This document shows positions 28,588-39,543 of a stretch of 64,000 bases of DNA, piece after piece. The position numbers and the translations under genes were made by a program. The notes under the pieces were generated by a model. That model did not search any database and had not been told where the DNA came from. It saw only the letters and a program-made list of their open reading frames with translations. The stretch comes from Halomonas gemina (lineage in GTDB: Bacteria; Pseudomonadota; Gammaproteobacteria; Pseudomonadales; Halomonadaceae): NCBI RefSeq assembly GCF_023554995.1, contig NZ_JAMJPK010000009.1, forward strand, positions 1 to 64,000. The letters run 5' to 3'. Position 1 is the first letter of the stretch. Each line of letters opens with the position of its first letter.

Positions 28588-28616
28588 TTGACTCTCGTCA
28601 CCGGCGTGCCTATAAT
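28588..28616 (+). promoter_or_regulatory. S10 operon promoter
   Basis: TTGACT (28588-28593), a 17-base spacer and a perfect TATAAT (28611-28616), 63 bases before rpsJ. The leader is too short for the long L4-responsive leader known in E. coli; only a small GACGGC/GCCGTC hairpin is seen. Confidence 0.9.
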
Positions 28617-28679
28617 GCGCATCCTTTGAATGCGTGGGTTGACGGCTCGCGCCGTCAGAATCCATTGGAGTTAGGGCAA

Positions 28680-28991
28680 ATGCAGAACCAGAAGATTCGC
28701 ATTCGGTTGAAGGCCTTCGACCATCGCCTGATCGACCAGTCCGCCGCGGAGATCGTAGAAACCGCCAAGCGTACAGGCGCCCAGGTCCGTGGTCCGATCC
28801 CTCTGCCGACCAATCGCGAGCGTTACACCGTGCTGATCTCTCCGCACGTCAACAAGGACGCGCGCGACCAGTACGAGATTCGTACCCACAAGCGGGTGCT
28901 CGATATCGTCGAGCCCACCGAAAAGACCGTTGATGCCCTGATGAAGCTCGACCTCGCCGCCGGCGTTGACGTGCAGATCAAGCTCGACTGA
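28680..28991 (+). CDS. rpsJ: 30S ribosomal protein S10 (NusE)
   Basis: 103 residues, starting at [19 protein letters not shown] after a GGAGTTAGGG ribosome binding site. An earlier in-frame start would fall in the promoter and terminator region. It is a 30S head protein and also acts as the antitermination factor NusE. First gene of the S10 operon. Confidence 0.97.
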   Translation: MQNQKIRIRLKAFDHRLIDQSAAEIVETAKRTGAQVRGPIPLPTNRERYTVLISPHVNKDARDQYEIRTHKRVLDIVEPTEKTVDALMKLDLAAGVDVQIKLD

Positions 28992-29155
28992 CACCACACT
29001 AGACACTCGCGGCCCAGCGCCTGGTCTGTCCACCGAAAAGGCAGCGCCAAGCAGCAGCCGCCACGCCGGGATGGCGTCATACAACGTGCTAGTGGAATGC
29101 TCTGGAAAGGGCAGCCATAGCGGGTGACAGCCCCGTACACTATAGGAGACTGAGA

Positions 29156-29794
29156 ATGACTATCGGTTTAGTCGGTAGGAAGGCCGGTATGACCCGCGTC
29201 TTCACCGAAGATGGCGCATCCGTGCCCGTGACCGTGATCGAGGTTGAGCCCAACCGCGTGACACGCGTGAAGTCCGTCGAGTCTGACGGTTACGCCGCGG
29301 TTCAGGTGACAACCGGCTCCCGCAAGGCCAAGCATCTGTCGAAAGCCCAGGCCGGGCAGTTCGCCAAGGCAGGTGTCGAGGCCGGTCGTTCGCTGATGGA
29401 GTTCCGCCTGGCAGCAGGCGACGAGGCTCCGGAAGTGGGCGGCGAACTCACCGTATCCCTCTTCGAAGCTGGTCAGATGATCGACGTGACCGGCACCTCC
29501 AAGGGCAAGGGTTTCCAGGGCGCCGTCAAGCGCTGGAACTTCCGCACCCAGGACAACACTCACGGTAACTCCCTGTCGCATCGTGCGCCGGGTTCCATCG
29601 GCATGTGCCAGACGCCGGGCCGCGTGTTCAAGGGCAAGAAGATGGCCGGCCAGATGGGCAATGTTCGCTGCACCGTGCAGAGCCTGGAAGTCGTCCGTGT
29701 CGACGCCGAACGCAACCTGCTGCTGATCAAGGGTGCCGTACCCGGTGCCACCGGCAGTGATGTCATCGTGCGCAGCGCCGTCAAAGCAGGCTGA
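29156..29794 (+). CDS. rplC: 50S ribosomal protein L3
   Basis: 212 residues. The central [15 protein letters not shown] and the conserved basic loop ending near QMGNVR are present, including the Gln region methylated by PrmB in E. coli. It is an early assembly protein of the 50S subunit. It is preceded by an unusually long 164-base gap after rpsJ, with TAGGAG just before the ATG. Confidence 0.96.
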   Translation: MTIGLVGRKAGMTRVFTEDGASVPVTVIEVEPNRVTRVKSVESDGYAAVQVTTGSRKAKHLSKAQAGQFAKAGVEAGRSLMEFRLAAGDEAPEVGGELTVSLFEAGQMIDVTGTSKGKGFQGAVKRWNFRTQDNTHGNSLSHRAPGSIGMCQTPGRVFKGKKMAGQMGNVRCTVQSLEVVRVDAERNLLLIKGAVPGATGSDVIVRSAVKAG

Positions 29795-29808
29795 AGGGGA
29801 ACTTACCG

Positions 29809-30417
29809 ATGAATCTGAATCTTGCAGGTGCAGGCGCCGGTACTGTCGAAGTATCCGATGCCACCTTTGGCAAAGAATTCAACGAGGCCCTCGTACACCA
29901 GGTCGTCACCGCCTATCTGGCCGGTGGTCGCCAGGGTACCCGTGCCCAGAAAAACCGTTCCGACGTGCGTGGCGGCGGCAAGAAGCCGTGGCGCCAGAAG
30001 GGCACCGGTCGTGCCCGCGCCGGTACCATCCGCTCGCCGATCTGGCGCAGCGGCGGCGTGACCTTCGCGGCCCGTCCGCAGGACCATTCCCAGAAGGTCA
30101 ACCGCAAGATGTACCGTGCGGCCATGCGCTCGATCCTCTCCGAGCTGGTCCGCCAGGAGCGCCTGGTGGCCGTCGATGGCTTCGCCGTCGAGGCCCCCAA
30201 GACCAAGCAGCTGGTCGCCAAGCTCGAGGAGCTGGGCCTGGAGAAGGTGCTGATCGTCACCGAGGAAGTCGACGAGAACCTGTACCTCGCCGCCCGCAAC
30301 ATCCCCAACGTGGATGTGGTGGACGTCGCCGCCGCCGACCCGGTGAGCCTGGTCGCCTTCGACAAGGTGCTGGTCACCGTCTCTGCTCTGCGTAAATTCG
30401 AGGAGAAGCTGGCATGA
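29809..30417 (+). CDS. rplD: 50S ribosomal protein L4
   Basis: 202 residues. The long exit-tunnel loop (about residues 45-95, [21 protein letters not shown]) is intact. L4 binds 23S rRNA and lines the peptide tunnel near the macrolide site. In enterobacteria it represses the S10 operon, but the corresponding leader is not visible here. Its stop overlaps the rplW start as ATGA. Confidence 0.97.
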   Translation: MNLNLAGAGAGTVEVSDATFGKEFNEALVHQVVTAYLAGGRQGTRAQKNRSDVRGGGKKPWRQKGTGRARAGTIRSPIWRSGGVTFAARPQDHSQKVNRKMYRAAMRSILSELVRQERLVAVDGFAVEAPKTKQLVAKLEELGLEKVLIVTEEVDENLYLAARNIPNVDVVDVAAADPVSLVAFDKVLVTVSALRKFEEKLA

Positions 30418-30710
30418 ACCAGGAGCGTGTATTCAAGGTTCTGCTCGGTCCGCACGTGACCGAGAAGGCCGCCATGGCCGCCGAGCGCAACCAGTACGTG
30501 TTCAAGGTGGCAGGCGACGCGACCAAGCCCGAGATCAAGGCTGCCGTCCAGGAGCTGTTCGGCAAGAAGGTCGACCGTGTTCAGGTGCTGAACATGAAGG
30601 GCAAGACCAAGCGCACCGCGCAGGGTCTGGGTCACCGCAAGGGTTATCGCAAGGCGTACGTGACACTGGCCGCCGGCGAGACGCTTGAAGACTTCTCTGG
30701 CGCCGAATAA
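30414..30710 (+). CDS. rplW: 50S ribosomal protein L23
   Basis: 98 residues, with the early [12 protein letters not shown] and the loop [19 protein letters not shown]. It sits at the tunnel exit and docks trigger factor and SRP. Translationally coupled to rplD by a 4-base overlap. Confidence 0.97.
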   Translation: MNQERVFKVLLGPHVTEKAAMAAERNQYVFKVAGDATKPEIKAAVQELFGKKVDRVQVLNMKGKTKRTAQGLGHRKGYRKAYVTLAAGETLEDFSGAE

Positions 30711-30727
30711 GGGCAGGAGTACGGATC

Positions 30728-31558
30728 ATGGCAATCGTCAAGACTAAACCCACATCCGCCGGTCGTCGCCACGTCGTCAAGATCGTTGGTGAGGAACTGT
30801 ACAAGGGCCGCGCCTTCGCGCCGTTGCTCGAGAAGCAGTCCAAGTCCGGTGGCCGTAACAACTACGGTCGCATCACCACCCGCCACGTGGGCGGTGGGCA
30901 CCGTCATCACTACCGGATCATCGACTTCAAGCGCACCAAGGATGGCATCCCGGCCACCGTCGAGCGCCTGGAGCATGACCCGAACCGCAGCGCACACATT
31001 GCCCTGCTCAAGTACCTCGATGGCGAGCGTCGCTACATCATCGCGCCCAAGGGCGTGAGCGCCGGCGACCGCCTCGAGTCCGGCGTCAACGCGCCCATCA
31101 AGAAGGGCAATGCGTTGCCGCTGCGCAACATCCCGCTGGGTTCCACCGTGCACTGCATCGAGCTCAAGCCCGGCAAGGGCGCCCAGCTTGCACGCAGCGC
31201 CGGCACCAGCGCCCAGCTGGTCGCCCGTGAAGGCAACTACGCCACCCTGCGTCTGCGCTCCGGCGAGATGCGCAAGGTGCTGGCCGAGTGCCGCGCGACC
31301 CTGGGGGAAGTGAGCAACTCCGAGCACAGCCTGCGTCAGCTTGGCAAGGCCGGTGCGAAGCGCTGGAGAGGGGTGCGCCCGACCGTTCGCGGCGTGGCCA
31401 TGAACCCGGTGGATCACCCGCACGGCGGCGGTGAAGGCCGCAGCAGTGGCGGACGTCACCCGGTGTCTCCGTGGGGCATCCCCACCAAGGGCCACAAGAC
31501 CCGCAAGAACAAGCGCACCGACAAGCTGATCATCCGTCGCCGCAAGGCCCGGAAATAA
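30728..31558 (+). CDS. rplB: 50S ribosomal protein L2
   Basis: 276 residues. The conserved C-terminal segment near the peptidyl-transferase centre ([20 protein letters not shown]) contains the essential histidine. It bridges the subunits and is needed for their association and for peptidyl transfer. Confidence 0.97.
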   Translation: MAIVKTKPTSAGRRHVVKIVGEELYKGRAFAPLLEKQSKSGGRNNYGRITTRHVGGGHRHHYRIIDFKRTKDGIPATVERLEHDPNRSAHIALLKYLDGERRYIIAPKGVSAGDRLESGVNAPIKKGNALPLRNIPLGSTVHCIELKPGKGAQLARSAGTSAQLVAREGNYATLRLRSGEMRKVLAECRATLGEVSNSEHSLRQLGKAGAKRWRGVRPTVRGVAMNPVDHPHGGGEGRSSGGRHPVSPWGIPTKGHKTRKNKRTDKLIIRRRKARK

Positions 31559-31591
31559 GATCCAACGCCAAGACATCAAGAGGTAACGGCT

Positions 31592-31867
31592 GTGCCACGT
31601 TCACTGAAGAAAGGTCCCTTTATTGACCTTCATCTGCTGAAGAAGGTTGAGACTGCAGTGGAGAAGAGCGACCGCAAACCGATCAAGACCTGGTCGCGTC
31701 GCTCGATGATCCTGCCCAACATGGTCGGGCTCACCATTGCAGTCCATAACGGTCGCCAACACGTCCCGGTGCACGTATCCGAGGAAATGGTTGGCCACAA
31801 ACTGGGCGAATTCGCTGCTACCCGCCTTTATCGCGGTCATGTGGCGGACAAGAAAGCCAAACGGTAA
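31592..31867 (+). CDS. rpsS: 30S ribosomal protein S19
   Basis: 91 residues from a GTG start (31592) behind AAGAGGT. The N-terminus [19 protein letters not shown] and the C-terminal basic tail are standard. It is a 30S head protein that pairs with S13. Confidence 0.97.
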   Translation: MPRSLKKGPFIDLHLLKKVETAVEKSDRKPIKTWSRRSMILPNMVGLTIAVHNGRQHVPVHVSEEMVGHKLGEFAATRLYRGHVADKKAKR

Positions 31868-31885
31868 GCCAGAGAGGATTGAGAG

Positions 31886-32218
31886 ATGGAAGTCACAGCA
31901 AAGCTGCGTGGCGCTCGTTTATCCGCCCAGAAGGCCCGTTTGGTGGCTGACCAGGTGCGCGGTAAACCGGTCGCCGAGGCGCTCGACCTGCTGACCTTCT
32001 CCCCGAAGAAGGCCGCGAAGCTGGTCAAGAAGGTGCTGCAGTCCGCCATCGCGAACGCGGAAGAAAACGACGGCATGGATATCGACGAGCTGCGTGTCTC
32101 GACCATCTGCGTCGATGAGGGCATGACGCTCAAGCGCATCCGTCCGCGCGCCAAGGGCCGTGCGGACCGCATCCTGAAGCGCACCTGCCACATCACCGTC
32201 AAGGTAGCCGAGAAGTAG
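31886..32218 (+). CDS. rplV: 50S ribosomal protein L22
   Basis: 110 residues. The beta-hairpin that reaches into the exit tunnel is at about residues 80-100 ([20 protein letters not shown]), with no insertion or deletion of the kind linked to macrolide resistance. Confidence 0.97.
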   Translation: MEVTAKLRGARLSAQKARLVADQVRGKPVAEALDLLTFSPKKAAKLVKKVLQSAIANAEENDGMDIDELRVSTICVDEGMTLKRIRPRAKGRADRILKRTCHITVKVAEK

Positions 32219-32229
32219 GAGTCGACCAG

Positions 32230-32928
32230 ATGGGTCAGAAAGTCAATCCCACAGGCATTCGCCTGGGTATCGTCAAGGACCATACCTCGGTGTGGTATGC
32301 CGAGCGCGGCGCCTATGCCGACAAGCTGAACAGCGACCTCGAAGTGCGTCGCTTCCTGGAAGAGCGCCTGAAGAATGCCTCCGTGAGCCGCATTCATATC
32401 GAGCGCCCGGCCAATAACGCCCGCATCACCATTCACACCGCCCGTCCGGGCATCGTGATTGGCAAGAAGGGCGAGGACGTCGACCGGCTGCGTCGTGACG
32501 TCACCGCGATGATGGGCGTGCCCGTGCACGTCAACATCGAGGAAGTCCGCAAGCCGGAACTCGACGCCAAGCTCGTCGCGCAGAACATCGCCGGCCAGCT
32601 CGAGCGTCGCGTGATGTTCCGTCGTGCCATGAAGCGTGCGGTGCAGAACGCCATGCGCCTGGGCGCCGGCGGCATCAAGGTGCAGCTCTCCGGTCGTCTC
32701 GGCGGCGCGGAAATCGCCCGCACCGAGTGGTACCGCGAAGGTCGCGTCCCGCTGCATACCCTGCGCGCGGACATCGACTACGCCACCTACGAAGCCAAGA
32801 CCACCTACGGCATCATCGGTGTCAAGGTCTGGGTCTTCAAGGGTGAAATCCTCGGGGGCATCGAGGAGGTCCGCGCCAAGGCGAAACAGCCGCAGGCCGC
32901 GCCCTCCAAGAAGAAAGGTTCCAGGTAA
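32230..32928 (+). CDS. rpsC: 30S ribosomal protein S3
   Basis: 232 residues. The KH domain motif ([15 protein letters not shown]) is at about residues 77-91, followed by the C-terminal S3 domain ([20 protein letters not shown]). It lines the mRNA entry channel and takes part in the ribosomal helicase activity. Confidence 0.97.
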   Translation: MGQKVNPTGIRLGIVKDHTSVWYAERGAYADKLNSDLEVRRFLEERLKNASVSRIHIERPANNARITIHTARPGIVIGKKGEDVDRLRRDVTAMMGVPVHVNIEEVRKPELDAKLVAQNIAGQLERRVMFRRAMKRAVQNAMRLGAGGIKVQLSGRLGGAEIARTEWYREGRVPLHTLRADIDYATYEAKTTYGIIGVKVWVFKGEILGGIEEVRAKAKQPQAAPSKKKGSR

Positions 32929-32943
32929 GGGGAGAGCGAGTCG

Positions 32944-33357
32944 ATGTTACAACCCAAGCGTATGAAGTTCCGCAAGATGCAGAAGGGCCGCAACCGTGGC
33001 CTGGCGCATCGCGGAAGCAAGGTAAGCTTCGGCGAGTATGGCCTCAAGGCCACTGGCCGGGGCCGTGTCACCGCCCGTCAGATCGAGGCAGGTCGTCGTG
33101 CCATCACCCGTCACGTCAAGCGTGGCGGCAAGATCTGGATCCGTGTCTTCCCGGACAAGCCGATTTCCAAGAAGCCGCTGGAAGTCCGCATGGGTAAGGG
33201 CAAGGGCTCCGTCGAGTACTGGGTCGCGCAGATCCAGCCGGGCCGGGTCCTGTACGAGATCGAAGGCGTTTCCGAGGAGCTGGCTCGCGAGGCATTCGCC
33301 CTGGCTGCCCAGAAGTTCCCGGTCTCCACCACCTTTGTGAAACGGACGGTGATGTGA
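32944..33357 (+). CDS. rplP: 50S ribosomal protein L16
   Basis: 137 residues starting [19 protein letters not shown]. It helps build the A-site region of the 50S subunit, and Arg81 is the usual hydroxylation site. Its stop overlaps the ATG of rpmC (TGATG). Confidence 0.97.
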   Translation: MLQPKRMKFRKMQKGRNRGLAHRGSKVSFGEYGLKATGRGRVTARQIEAGRRAITRHVKRGGKIWIRVFPDKPISKKPLEVRMGKGKGSVEYWVAQIQPGRVLYEIEGVSEELAREAFALAAQKFPVSTTFVKRTVM

Positions 33358-33548
33358 TGAAAGCCCAGGAAATTCGTGAGAAGTCAGCCGAGCAGCTCCA
33401 GGAGCAGCTCTTCGAACTCCTCCGCGAGCAGTTCAACCTGCGCATGCAGAAGGCCACCGGTCAGCTGAGCCAGACTCATCTGCTCAAGCAGGTTCGTCGG
33501 GACATTGCCCGCGTGAAGACTGTGCTCAACGAGAAGGCAGGTGACTGA
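33357..33548 (+). CDS. rpmC: 50S ribosomal protein L29
   Basis: 63 residues from the ATG at 33357, which matches the usual L29 length. A GTG one codon earlier is also in frame but is not needed. Two helices of the L29 type are seen ([21 protein letters not shown]). It sits near the tunnel exit beside L23. Confidence 0.95.
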   Translation: MKAQEIREKSAEQLQEQLFELLREQFNLRMQKATGQLSQTHLLKQVRRDIARVKTVLNEKAGD

Positions 33549-33549
33549 G

Positions 33550-33810
33550 ATGGCCGAAGAGAAGAAAGCCCGTACGCTCACCGGCAAGGTGGTGAGCGAC
33601 AAGATGGACAAGTCCATCGTTGTGATGATCGAGCGTCGTGAGCGCCACCCGATCTACGGCAAATACGTCAAGCGCTCCACCAAGCTGCACGCCCACGACG
33701 AGTCGAATCAGGCCAAGGCCGGCGACACGGTGTCCATTCAGGAATGCCGTCCGCTGTCGAAGAACAAGGCCTGGACCCTGATCGAAGTCGTCGAACAGGC
33801 CAAGGGTTGA
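33550..33810 (+). CDS. rpsQ: 30S ribosomal protein S17
   Basis: 86 residues from the ATG at 33550 ([20 protein letters not shown]). A GTG at 33541 is in frame and would add three residues by overlapping rpmC; the ATG has the better spacing from AGGTG. OB-fold protein of the 30S body and last gene of the S10 operon. Confidence 0.95.
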   Translation: MAEEKKARTLTGKVVSDKMDKSIVVMIERRERHPIYGKYVKRSTKLHAHDESNQAKAGDTVSIQECRPLSKNKAWTLIEVVEQAKG

Positions 33811-33862
33811 TCGGCTCAGGCCGGTCAATCCAGTGCAGTCAGATTAGGTTTGGAGAAAACCG

Positions 33863-34234
33863 ATGATTCAGACTCAGACAATGCTGGATGTCGCCGACAA
33901 CAGCGGAGCGCGCCGGGTGCAGTGCATCAAGGTGTTGGGCGGTTCTCACCGTCGCTACGCTCGCATCGGTGACATCATCAAGGTCACGGTGAAGGAAGCC
34001 ATTCCGCGTGGCAAGGTCAAGAAGGGCCAGGTCCTCAAGGCGGTGGTGGTTCGCACCCGTAGTGGCGTCCGTCGTAACGACGGTTCGCTGATCCGCTTCG
34101 ATGGAAATGCGGCTGTGCTGTTGAACAACACCAACGATCAGCCGATCGGTACCCGTATCTTCGGGCCGGTGACGCGTGAGCTTCGCAACGAGAAGTTCAT
34201 GAAGATCATTTCCTTGGCGCCTGAAGTGCTGTAA
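33863..34234 (+). CDS. rplN: 50S ribosomal protein L14
   Basis: 123 residues starting [19 protein letters not shown], the normal first gene of the spc operon. It forms an inter-subunit bridge and is the docking site of the silencing factor RsfS. GGAG precedes the start by eight bases. No promoter is evident in the 52-base gap after rpsQ. Confidence 0.97.
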   Translation: MIQTQTMLDVADNSGARRVQCIKVLGGSHRRYARIGDIIKVTVKEAIPRGKVKKGQVLKAVVVRTRSGVRRNDGSLIRFDGNAAVLLNNTNDQPIGTRIFGPVTRELRNEKFMKIISLAPEVL

Positions 34235-34248
34235 GGAGCGAGGCGGAT

Positions 34249-34563
34249 ATGCAAAAAATCAAACGTGACGATGAAGTGATCGTCATCGCCGGCAAGGACA
34301 AGGGCAAGCGCGGCACCGTCAAGCGGGTTCTCGAAAACCGCTTCGTGGTGTCCGGTGTGAACATGATCAAGCGTCACACCAAGCCTAACCCGATGGCGGG
34401 CAACCAGGGCGGTATCGTCGAGCGCGAGGCACCGATTCACGCGTCCAACGTGGCCATCTTCAACCAGGAGACCGGCAAGGCGGATCGCGTCGGCTTCCAG
34501 GTTCAGGAAGACGGTACCAAGGTACGTATCTACAAGTCGACGCAGTCGCAGATCGACGCCTAA
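34249..34563 (+). CDS. rplX: 50S ribosomal protein L24
   Basis: 104 residues with a KOW motif near the start ([21 protein letters not shown]). It is one of the two initiators of 50S assembly. Confidence 0.97.
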   Translation: MQKIKRDDEVIVIAGKDKGKRGTVKRVLENRFVVSGVNMIKRHTKPNPMAGNQGGIVEREAPIHASNVAIFNQETGKADRVGFQVQEDGTKVRIYKSTQSQIDA

Positions 34564-34581
34564 CGCGAGTCGGATAGCAAA

Positions 34582-35121
34582 ATGGCGAACTTGAAAGAAC
34601 GTTATCAGAACGAGGTGGTGGCTCAACTCCGAGAGCAGTTCAGCTACGCCAACGTGATGCAGGTACCGCGAGTCACCAAGGTGACCCTGAACATGGGTAT
34701 CGGCGAAGCGACCAGCGACAAGAAGCTGATCGACAATGCCATCGGCGACCTGGAGAAGCTCTCCGGTCAGAAGCCGCTGGTGACCAAGGCACGCAAGTCC
34801 ATCGCGGGCTTCAAGGTGCGTGAAGGCTGGCCGATCGGGATCAAGGTGACCCTGCGCTCCGAGCGCATGTGGGACTTCCTCGATCGCCTGGTGAATATCG
34901 CGATCCCCCGCGTTCGTGACTTTCGTGGTCTCAACCCGAAGTCCTTCGACGGTCGTGGCAACTACTCCATGGGGGTGCGTGAGCAGATCATCTTCCCTGA
35001 GATCGAGTATGATAAGATCGATCGGATCCGTGGTCTGGATGTCACCATCACCACCACCGCCAAAACCGATGAAGAAGGTCGCGCGCTGCTCAGCGCGTTG
35101 AACTTCCCGTTCAAGAAATAA
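34582..35121 (+). CDS. rplE: 50S ribosomal protein L5
   Basis: 179 residues. The conserved [11 protein letters not shown] and [20 protein letters not shown] segments are present. It binds 5S rRNA with L18 and contacts P-site tRNA. Confidence 0.97.
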   Translation: MANLKERYQNEVVAQLREQFSYANVMQVPRVTKVTLNMGIGEATSDKKLIDNAIGDLEKLSGQKPLVTKARKSIAGFKVREGWPIGIKVTLRSERMWDFLDRLVNIAIPRVRDFRGLNPKSFDGRGNYSMGVREQIIFPEIEYDKIDRIRGLDVTITTTAKTDEEGRALLSALNFPFKK

Positions 35122-35131
35122 GGGTGGGATC

Positions 35132-35437
35132 ATGGCAAAGAAAAGCATGGTAGAGCGCGAGCTCAAGCGCACCAAGATGGTGGCGAAGTACGCCGCCAAG
35201 CGTGCCGAGCTCAAGGCGGTCATCCAGGACGTCAACGCTTCTGACGAAGAGCGCTTCGACGCGCAGCTCAAGCTGCAGCAGTTGCCGCGCGACTCCAGCC
35301 CGGTGCGTCAGCGCAACCGCTGCCGTATCACTGGTCGTCCGCACGGCTACTACAACAAGTTCGGCCTCGGCCGCAACAAGCTGCGTGAAGCCGCCATGCG
35401 TGGCGACGTGCCCGGACTCAAGAAGTCCAGCTGGTAA
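35132..35437 (+). CDS. rpsN: 30S ribosomal protein S14
   Basis: 101 residues, the long zinc-free form: the C-terminal [20 protein letters not shown] segment lacks the CxxC pairs of the short zinc form. It lies in the 30S head close to S3 and S10. Confidence 0.97.
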   Translation: MAKKSMVERELKRTKMVAKYAAKRAELKAVIQDVNASDEERFDAQLKLQQLPRDSSPVRQRNRCRITGRPHGYYNKFGLGRNKLREAAMRGDVPGLKKSSW

Positions 35438-35469
35438 CGCCACGTAGAATCATCAGGAGCGCAACGTAA

Positions 35470-35862
35470 ATGAGCATGCAAGACACTCTGGCGGATATGT
35501 TTACCCGTATCCGCAATGCGCAGATGGCCACCAAGGAGACGGTTTCCATGCCGTCCTCCAAGCTCAAGGTCGAGGTGGCCCGCGTGCTGAAGGAAGAGGG
35601 CTACATCAGCGACTTCGCCGTCAGCGAGACCGCCAAGCCCGAGCTGACCGTGACCCTCAAGTACTTCGAGGGCAAGCCGGTCATCGAGCACCTGCAGCGA
35701 GTTTCCAAGCCGTCCCTGCGCCAGTACAAGGGCAAGGACGCGCTGCCGAAGGTCGCCGAAGGTCTGGGCATCGCCATCGTCACCACCTCCAATGGGGTGA
35801 TGACCGATCGGGCGGCGCGTCAGGCGGGTGTCGGTGGTGAAGTCATCTGCACCGTATTCTAG
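35470..35862 (+). CDS. rpsH: 30S ribosomal protein S8
   Basis: 130 residues starting [20 protein letters not shown], with the C-terminal [20 protein letters not shown]. It binds helix 21 of 16S rRNA and in enterobacteria represses the spc operon at the rplE region. Confidence 0.97.
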   Translation: MSMQDTLADMFTRIRNAQMATKETVSMPSSKLKVEVARVLKEEGYISDFAVSETAKPELTVTLKYFEGKPVIEHLQRVSKPSLRQYKGKDALPKVAEGLGIAIVTTSNGVMTDRAARQAGVGGEVICTVF

Positions 35863-35871
35863 GAGTTTGGA

Positions 35872-36402
35872 ATGTCCCGCGTAGCCAAATATCCGGTCAA
35901 ATTGCCCGCAGGCGTCGAGGTCAAGCTCGACGGTGACCAGCTGTCCGTCAAGGGCAGCCAGGGCACCCTGTCCCAGACCGTTCACCCCGATGTGGTGATC
36001 GGCCAGGAAGAGGGGCAGCTGACCTTCCAGCCGAGCGAGTCCGCCAAGAGCTGGGCAATGGTCGGTACCACCCGTGCCCTGGTCCAGAACCTGGTCACCG
36101 GTGTCAGCGAGGGCTTCACCAAGAGCCTCGAAATCATCGGCGTCGGTTATCGTGCCCAGGCCAAGGGCCAGACGCTCAATCTTACACTGGGCTTCTCGCA
36201 CCCGATCGACTACACGCTGCCTGAAGGTGTCACGGCGGAAACGCCCAAGAACACCGTCATCGTGCTGAAAAGCGCGGACAAGCAGCAGCTCGGCCAGTGT
36301 GCTGCGGAAATCCGCGCCTTCCGTCCGCCCGAGCCCTACAAGGGCAAGGGTGTTCGGTACGCCGACGAGCAGGTGCGTCGCAAAGAAGCCAAGAAGAAGT
36401 AA
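35872..36402 (+). CDS. rplF: 50S ribosomal protein L6
   Basis: 176 residues with the two repeated L6 domains and the C-terminal signature [16 protein letters not shown]. It sits near the factor-binding site. Confidence 0.97.
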   Translation: MSRVAKYPVKLPAGVEVKLDGDQLSVKGSQGTLSQTVHPDVVIGQEEGQLTFQPSESAKSWAMVGTTRALVQNLVTGVSEGFTKSLEIIGVGYRAQAKGQTLNLTLGFSHPIDYTLPEGVTAETPKNTVIVLKSADKQQLGQCAAEIRAFRPPEPYKGKGVRYADEQVRRKEAKKK

Positions 36403-36411
36403 GGCAGGGTT

Positions 36412-36762
36412 ATGAACGCGAAGAAAGAATCTCGTCTCCGTCGTGCCCGCCGTGCTCGCGCCAAGATCCGCGAGTTGGGCGTGTATCGCCTGTGCGTCAA
36501 CCGTACCCCCCGCCACATCTACGCGCAGATCATCTCGCCGGATGGTGGCAAGGTCCTCGCCAGCGCTTCCACGCTGGACAAGGCCCTGCGCGAGGGTGCG
36601 ACCGGCAATGCCGACGCCGCCGCCAAGGTGGGCGCACTGATTGCCGAACGCGCCAAGCAGGCTGGCATCACCCAGGTGGCCTTCGATCGTGCCGGCTTCA
36701 AGTACCACGGTCGTGTGAAGGCCTTGGCCGACGCCGCTCGTGAAGGCGGCCTGGAATTCTAA
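36412..36762 (+). CDS. rplR: 50S ribosomal protein L18
   Basis: 116 residues, with a basic N-terminus ([20 protein letters not shown]) and the conserved [20 protein letters not shown]. It binds 5S rRNA together with L5. Confidence 0.97.
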   Translation: MNAKKESRLRRARRARAKIRELGVYRLCVNRTPRHIYAQIISPDGGKVLASASTLDKALREGATGNADAAAKVGALIAERAKQAGITQVAFDRAGFKYHGRVKALADAAREGGLEF

Positions 36763-36773
36763 AGGGTTTTACG

Positions 36774-37274
36774 ATGGCGAAGAATGAACAGCAAAGCGGC
36801 GATCTGCAGGAAAAGCTCGTGCAGATCAACCGTGTCGCCAAGGTGGTCAAGGGTGGCCGAATCTTCGGTTTCACCGCTCTGACCGTCGTGGGTGACGGTA
36901 ACGGTCGTGTGGGCTTCGGTCGCGGCAAGGCACGTGAAGTGCCGGTGGCGATCCAGAAGGCCATGGACCAGGCGCGTCGCAACATGGTCAAGGTGAACCT
37001 CACCGGTGGCACCCTGCAGTACCCGGTCAAGGCCCGTCACGGCGCCTCCAAGGTGTACATGCAGCCCGCCTCCGAGGGTACCGGGATCATCGCCGGCGGT
37101 GCCATGCGCTCCGTGCTCGAACTGGCTGGCGTGCATAACGTCCTGGCCAAGTGCTACGGCTCCACCAACCCGGTGAACGTGGTGCGGGCGACCGTCAATG
37201 GTCTGGCCTCCCTGCAGTCGCCGGAAGACGTGGCCGCCAAGCGCGGTCTGCCTGTCGAAGCGATCACGGGGTAA
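36774..37274 (+). CDS. rpsE: 30S ribosomal protein S5
   Basis: 166 residues. The dsRBD-like N-terminal domain ([20 protein letters not shown]) and the conserved [16 protein letters not shown] loop, where spectinomycin-resistance changes arise, have the ordinary sequence. Confidence 0.97.
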   Translation: MAKNEQQSGDLQEKLVQINRVAKVVKGGRIFGFTALTVVGDGNGRVGFGRGKAREVPVAIQKAMDQARRNMVKVNLTGGTLQYPVKARHGASKVYMQPASEGTGIIAGGAMRSVLELAGVHNVLAKCYGSTNPVNVVRATVNGLASLQSPEDVAAKRGLPVEAITG

Positions 37275-37279
37275 GCACC

Positions 37280-37462
37280 ATGTCAGCAACGATCAAGGTT
37301 ACCCAGACCCGCAGCACCATCGGCGTACTGGCCAAGCACAAGGCCACCATGAAGGGCCTCGGCCTGCGTCGCATCGGTCACACGGTTGAACTGGAAGACA
37401 CCCCTGCCGTCCGCGGCATGATCCACAAGGTCAACTACCTTGTGCGTGTTGAGGGAGAGTAA
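37280..37462 (+). CDS. rpmD: 50S ribosomal protein L30
   Basis: 60 residues from the ATG at 37280 ([20 protein letters not shown]), the usual short L30. It lies five bases after the rpsE stop. Confidence 0.96.
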   Translation: MSATIKVTQTRSTIGVLAKHKATMKGLGLRRIGHTVELEDTPAVRGMIHKVNYLVRVEGE

Positions 37463-37465
37463 TCC

Positions 37466-37900
37466 ATGAAACTCAATAGCCTGAGCCCGGCACCGGGTTC
37501 CAAGCACGCCGAGAAGCGCGTCGGCCGTGGCATCGGCTCCGGTCTGGGCAAGACCGGCGGCCGTGGCCACAAGGGCCTCAAGTCGCGCAGCGGCGGCAGC
37601 GTGAAGCCCGGTTTCGAGGGCGGTCAGATGCCGCTGCAGCGGCGCCTGCCCAAGTTCGGCTTCACCTCTGCGAAGTCGCTGGTTTCCGAGGAAGTCCGCC
37701 TGGCCGAGCTGGCCCGGGTCGCGGGTGACGAAGTCACCCTGGACACCCTCAAGGAAGCCAACGTGCTGAAGGACGCCACCAAGCATGCCAAGGTGATCCT
37801 GTCCGGCGAACTGAACAAGGCGGTCACGGTCCGCGGCATCAAGGTCACCAAGGGTGCCCGTGCCGCGATCGAAGCCGCCGGCGGCAAGGTAGAGGACTAA
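37466..37900 (+). CDS. rplO: 50S ribosomal protein L15
   Basis: 144 residues. The glycine-rich N-terminal part ([20 protein letters not shown]) threads into the 50S subunit. Its stop TAA touches the secY ATG, so the two are tightly coupled. Confidence 0.97.
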   Translation: MKLNSLSPAPGSKHAEKRVGRGIGSGLGKTGGRGHKGLKSRSGGSVKPGFEGGQMPLQRRLPKFGFTSAKSLVSEEVRLAELARVAGDEVTLDTLKEANVLKDATKHAKVILSGELNKAVTVRGIKVTKGARAAIEAAGGKVED

Positions 37901-39232
37901 ATGGCCAAGTCAGGAAACATGCCGGCGATGGGCAGCGGTCTGGGTGAACTCTGGGCGCGTCTGCGCTTCGTGCTCCTCGCCATCGTGGTCTACCGTATCG
38001 GTGCCCACATCCCCGTTCCCGGTATCAATCCTGACCAGCTTGCTGCCTTGTTCAGGGAGCAGCAGGGCACCATCCTGGGCATGTTCAACATGTTCTCGGG
38101 TGGCGCCCTGGAGCGCATGAGCATCATGGCGCTGGGCATCATGCCCTACATCTCGGCGTCGATCATCATGCAGCTGATGACCGCGGTCTCGCCGCATCTC
38201 GAGCAGTTGAAGAAGGAAGGCGAGGCCGGCCGCCGCAAGATCAGCCAGTACACGCGCTACGGCACCGTGCTGCTGGCCCTGATTCAGGCCACCGGCATGT
38301 CGGTGGGTCTGGCCAGCCAGGGGATCGCCTACACGGCCGACTTCAGCTTCTACTTCACCGCCATAGTGACCTTCGTCACCGGGGCGGTGTTCCTGATGTG
38401 GCTGGGCGAGCAGATCACCGAGAAGGGCATCGGCAATGGCATCTCGCTGCTGATCTTCGCCGGTATCGTCGCCGGCCTTCCGGGCGCCGTGGGGCAGGCC
38501 TTCGAGCTGGCCCGCAACGAAGGGGCCTGGAACGTCCTGCCGCTGCTGGCCCTTACCGTGCTGGGCGTGGCCACCGTGGCTTTCGTGGTGTTCATCGAGC
38601 GCGGCCAGCGTCGCCTCACGGTGAACTACCCGCGTCGCCAGGTGGGCAACAAGATGTATGCTGGCCAGAGCAGCTACCTGCCGCTGAAGGTCAACATGGC
38701 GGGCGTGATTCCGGCGATCTTCGCTTCGAGCATCCTGCTGTTCCCGGCCTCGCTGGGGCAGTGGGTCGGTGCCGGCGACGGCATGGAATGGCTGCAGCGT
38801 GCCTCCCAGGCCCTGGGCCCGGGTCAGCCGCTGTACATCTTGCTTTTCGGCGCGGCGGTGGTATTCTTCTGCTTCTTTTACACAGCGCTGGTCTTCAACC
38901 CCAAGGATGTCGCTGACAACCTCAAGAAGTCAGGGGCCTTCCTGCCGGGGATTCGCCCTGGCGAGCAGACCGCTCGCTACATCGACAAGGTCATGACCCG
39001 TCTGACCCTGTTTGGTGCCCTCTACATCACTGCGGTTTCCCTGATGCCCCAGTTCCTGATCGTGGCCTGGAACGTGCCGTTCTTCTTCGGCGGTACCTCG
39101 CTGCTGATCGTGGTGGTGGTCATCATGGACTTCATGGCCCAGGTGCAGTCGCACCTCATGTCGCACCAGTACGAGTCGGTGATGAAGAAGTCCAACCTGA
39201 AAGGCTACGGTAGCGGCGGCATCATGCGCTGA
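37901..39232 (+). CDS. secY: Preprotein translocase subunit SecY
   Basis: 443 residues with ten predicted membrane helices. The family signatures [20 protein letters not shown] and the [20 protein letters not shown] loop are present. It is the channel of the Sec translocon, working with SecE (encoded at 12043) and SecG. It sits between rplO and rpmJ, as in other spc operons. A GCGAGCCG/CGGCTCGC hairpin without T tract follows (39258-39278). Confidence 0.98.
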   Translation: MAKSGNMPAMGSGLGELWARLRFVLLAIVVYRIGAHIPVPGINPDQLAALFREQQGTILGMFNMFSGGALERMSIMALGIMPYISASIIMQLMTAVSPHLEQLKKEGEAGRRKISQYTRYGTVLLALIQATGMSVGLASQGIAYTADFSFYFTAIVTFVTGAVFLMWLGEQITEKGIGNGISLLIFAGIVAGLPGAVGQAFELARNEGAWNVLPLLALTVLGVATVAFVVFIERGQRRLTVNYPRRQVGNKMYAGQSSYLPLKVNMAGVIPAIFASSILLFPASLGQWVGAGDGMEWLQRASQALGPGQPLYILLFGAAVVFFCFFYTALVFNPKDVADNLKKSGAFLPGIRPGEQTARYIDKVMTRLTLFGALYITAVSLMPQFLIVAWNVPFFFGGTSLLIVVVVIMDFMAQVQSHLMSHQYESVMKKSNLKGYGSGGIMR

Positions 39233-39306
39233 GGCGCCGCTGGCGATTTGGTGCGTCGCGAGCCGGGCCTCGGCTCGCGGCGCGAGCCAACTTTGGAGAT
39301 GGAACG

Positions 39307-39420
39307 ATGAAAGTTCGAGCTTCCGTGAAGAAAATGTGCCGCAACTGCAAGATCATTCGTCGCAATGGCGCCGTGCGCGTCATCTGCATCGAGCCGCGGC
39401 ACAAGCAGCGCCAGGGTTGA
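39307..39420 (+). CDS. rpmJ: 50S ribosomal protein L36
   Basis: 37 residues ([20 protein letters not shown] and on). Cys11, Cys14, Cys27 and His32 form the zinc ribbon of the zinc-binding form of L36. GGAG lies about 6 bases before the ATG. It is the last gene of the spc operon. Confidence 0.95.
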   Translation: MKVRASVKKMCRNCKIIRRNGAVRVICIEPRHKQRQG

Positions 39421-39457
39421 TCCCCACGCTGCACTGAACCGGGTGCCGGCATATCCC

Positions 39458-39486
39458 TTGTCCTCGAGCGAGGAAAGGGGTATGCT
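39458..39486 (+). promoter_or_regulatory. Candidate promoter of the alpha operon
   Basis: TTGTCC (39458-39463), 17 bases, TATGCT (39481-39486), in the 123-base gap between rpmJ and rpsM. It would start a transcript about 50 bases before rpsM. A leader for S4 repression could lie in the same stretch but is not recognised. Confidence 0.5.
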
Positions 39487-39543
39487 GTTGCGCCTTTTGT
39501 AGATGATTAATCGAGCAAGCCGCTCAAATTTCGGAGTAAGCTG

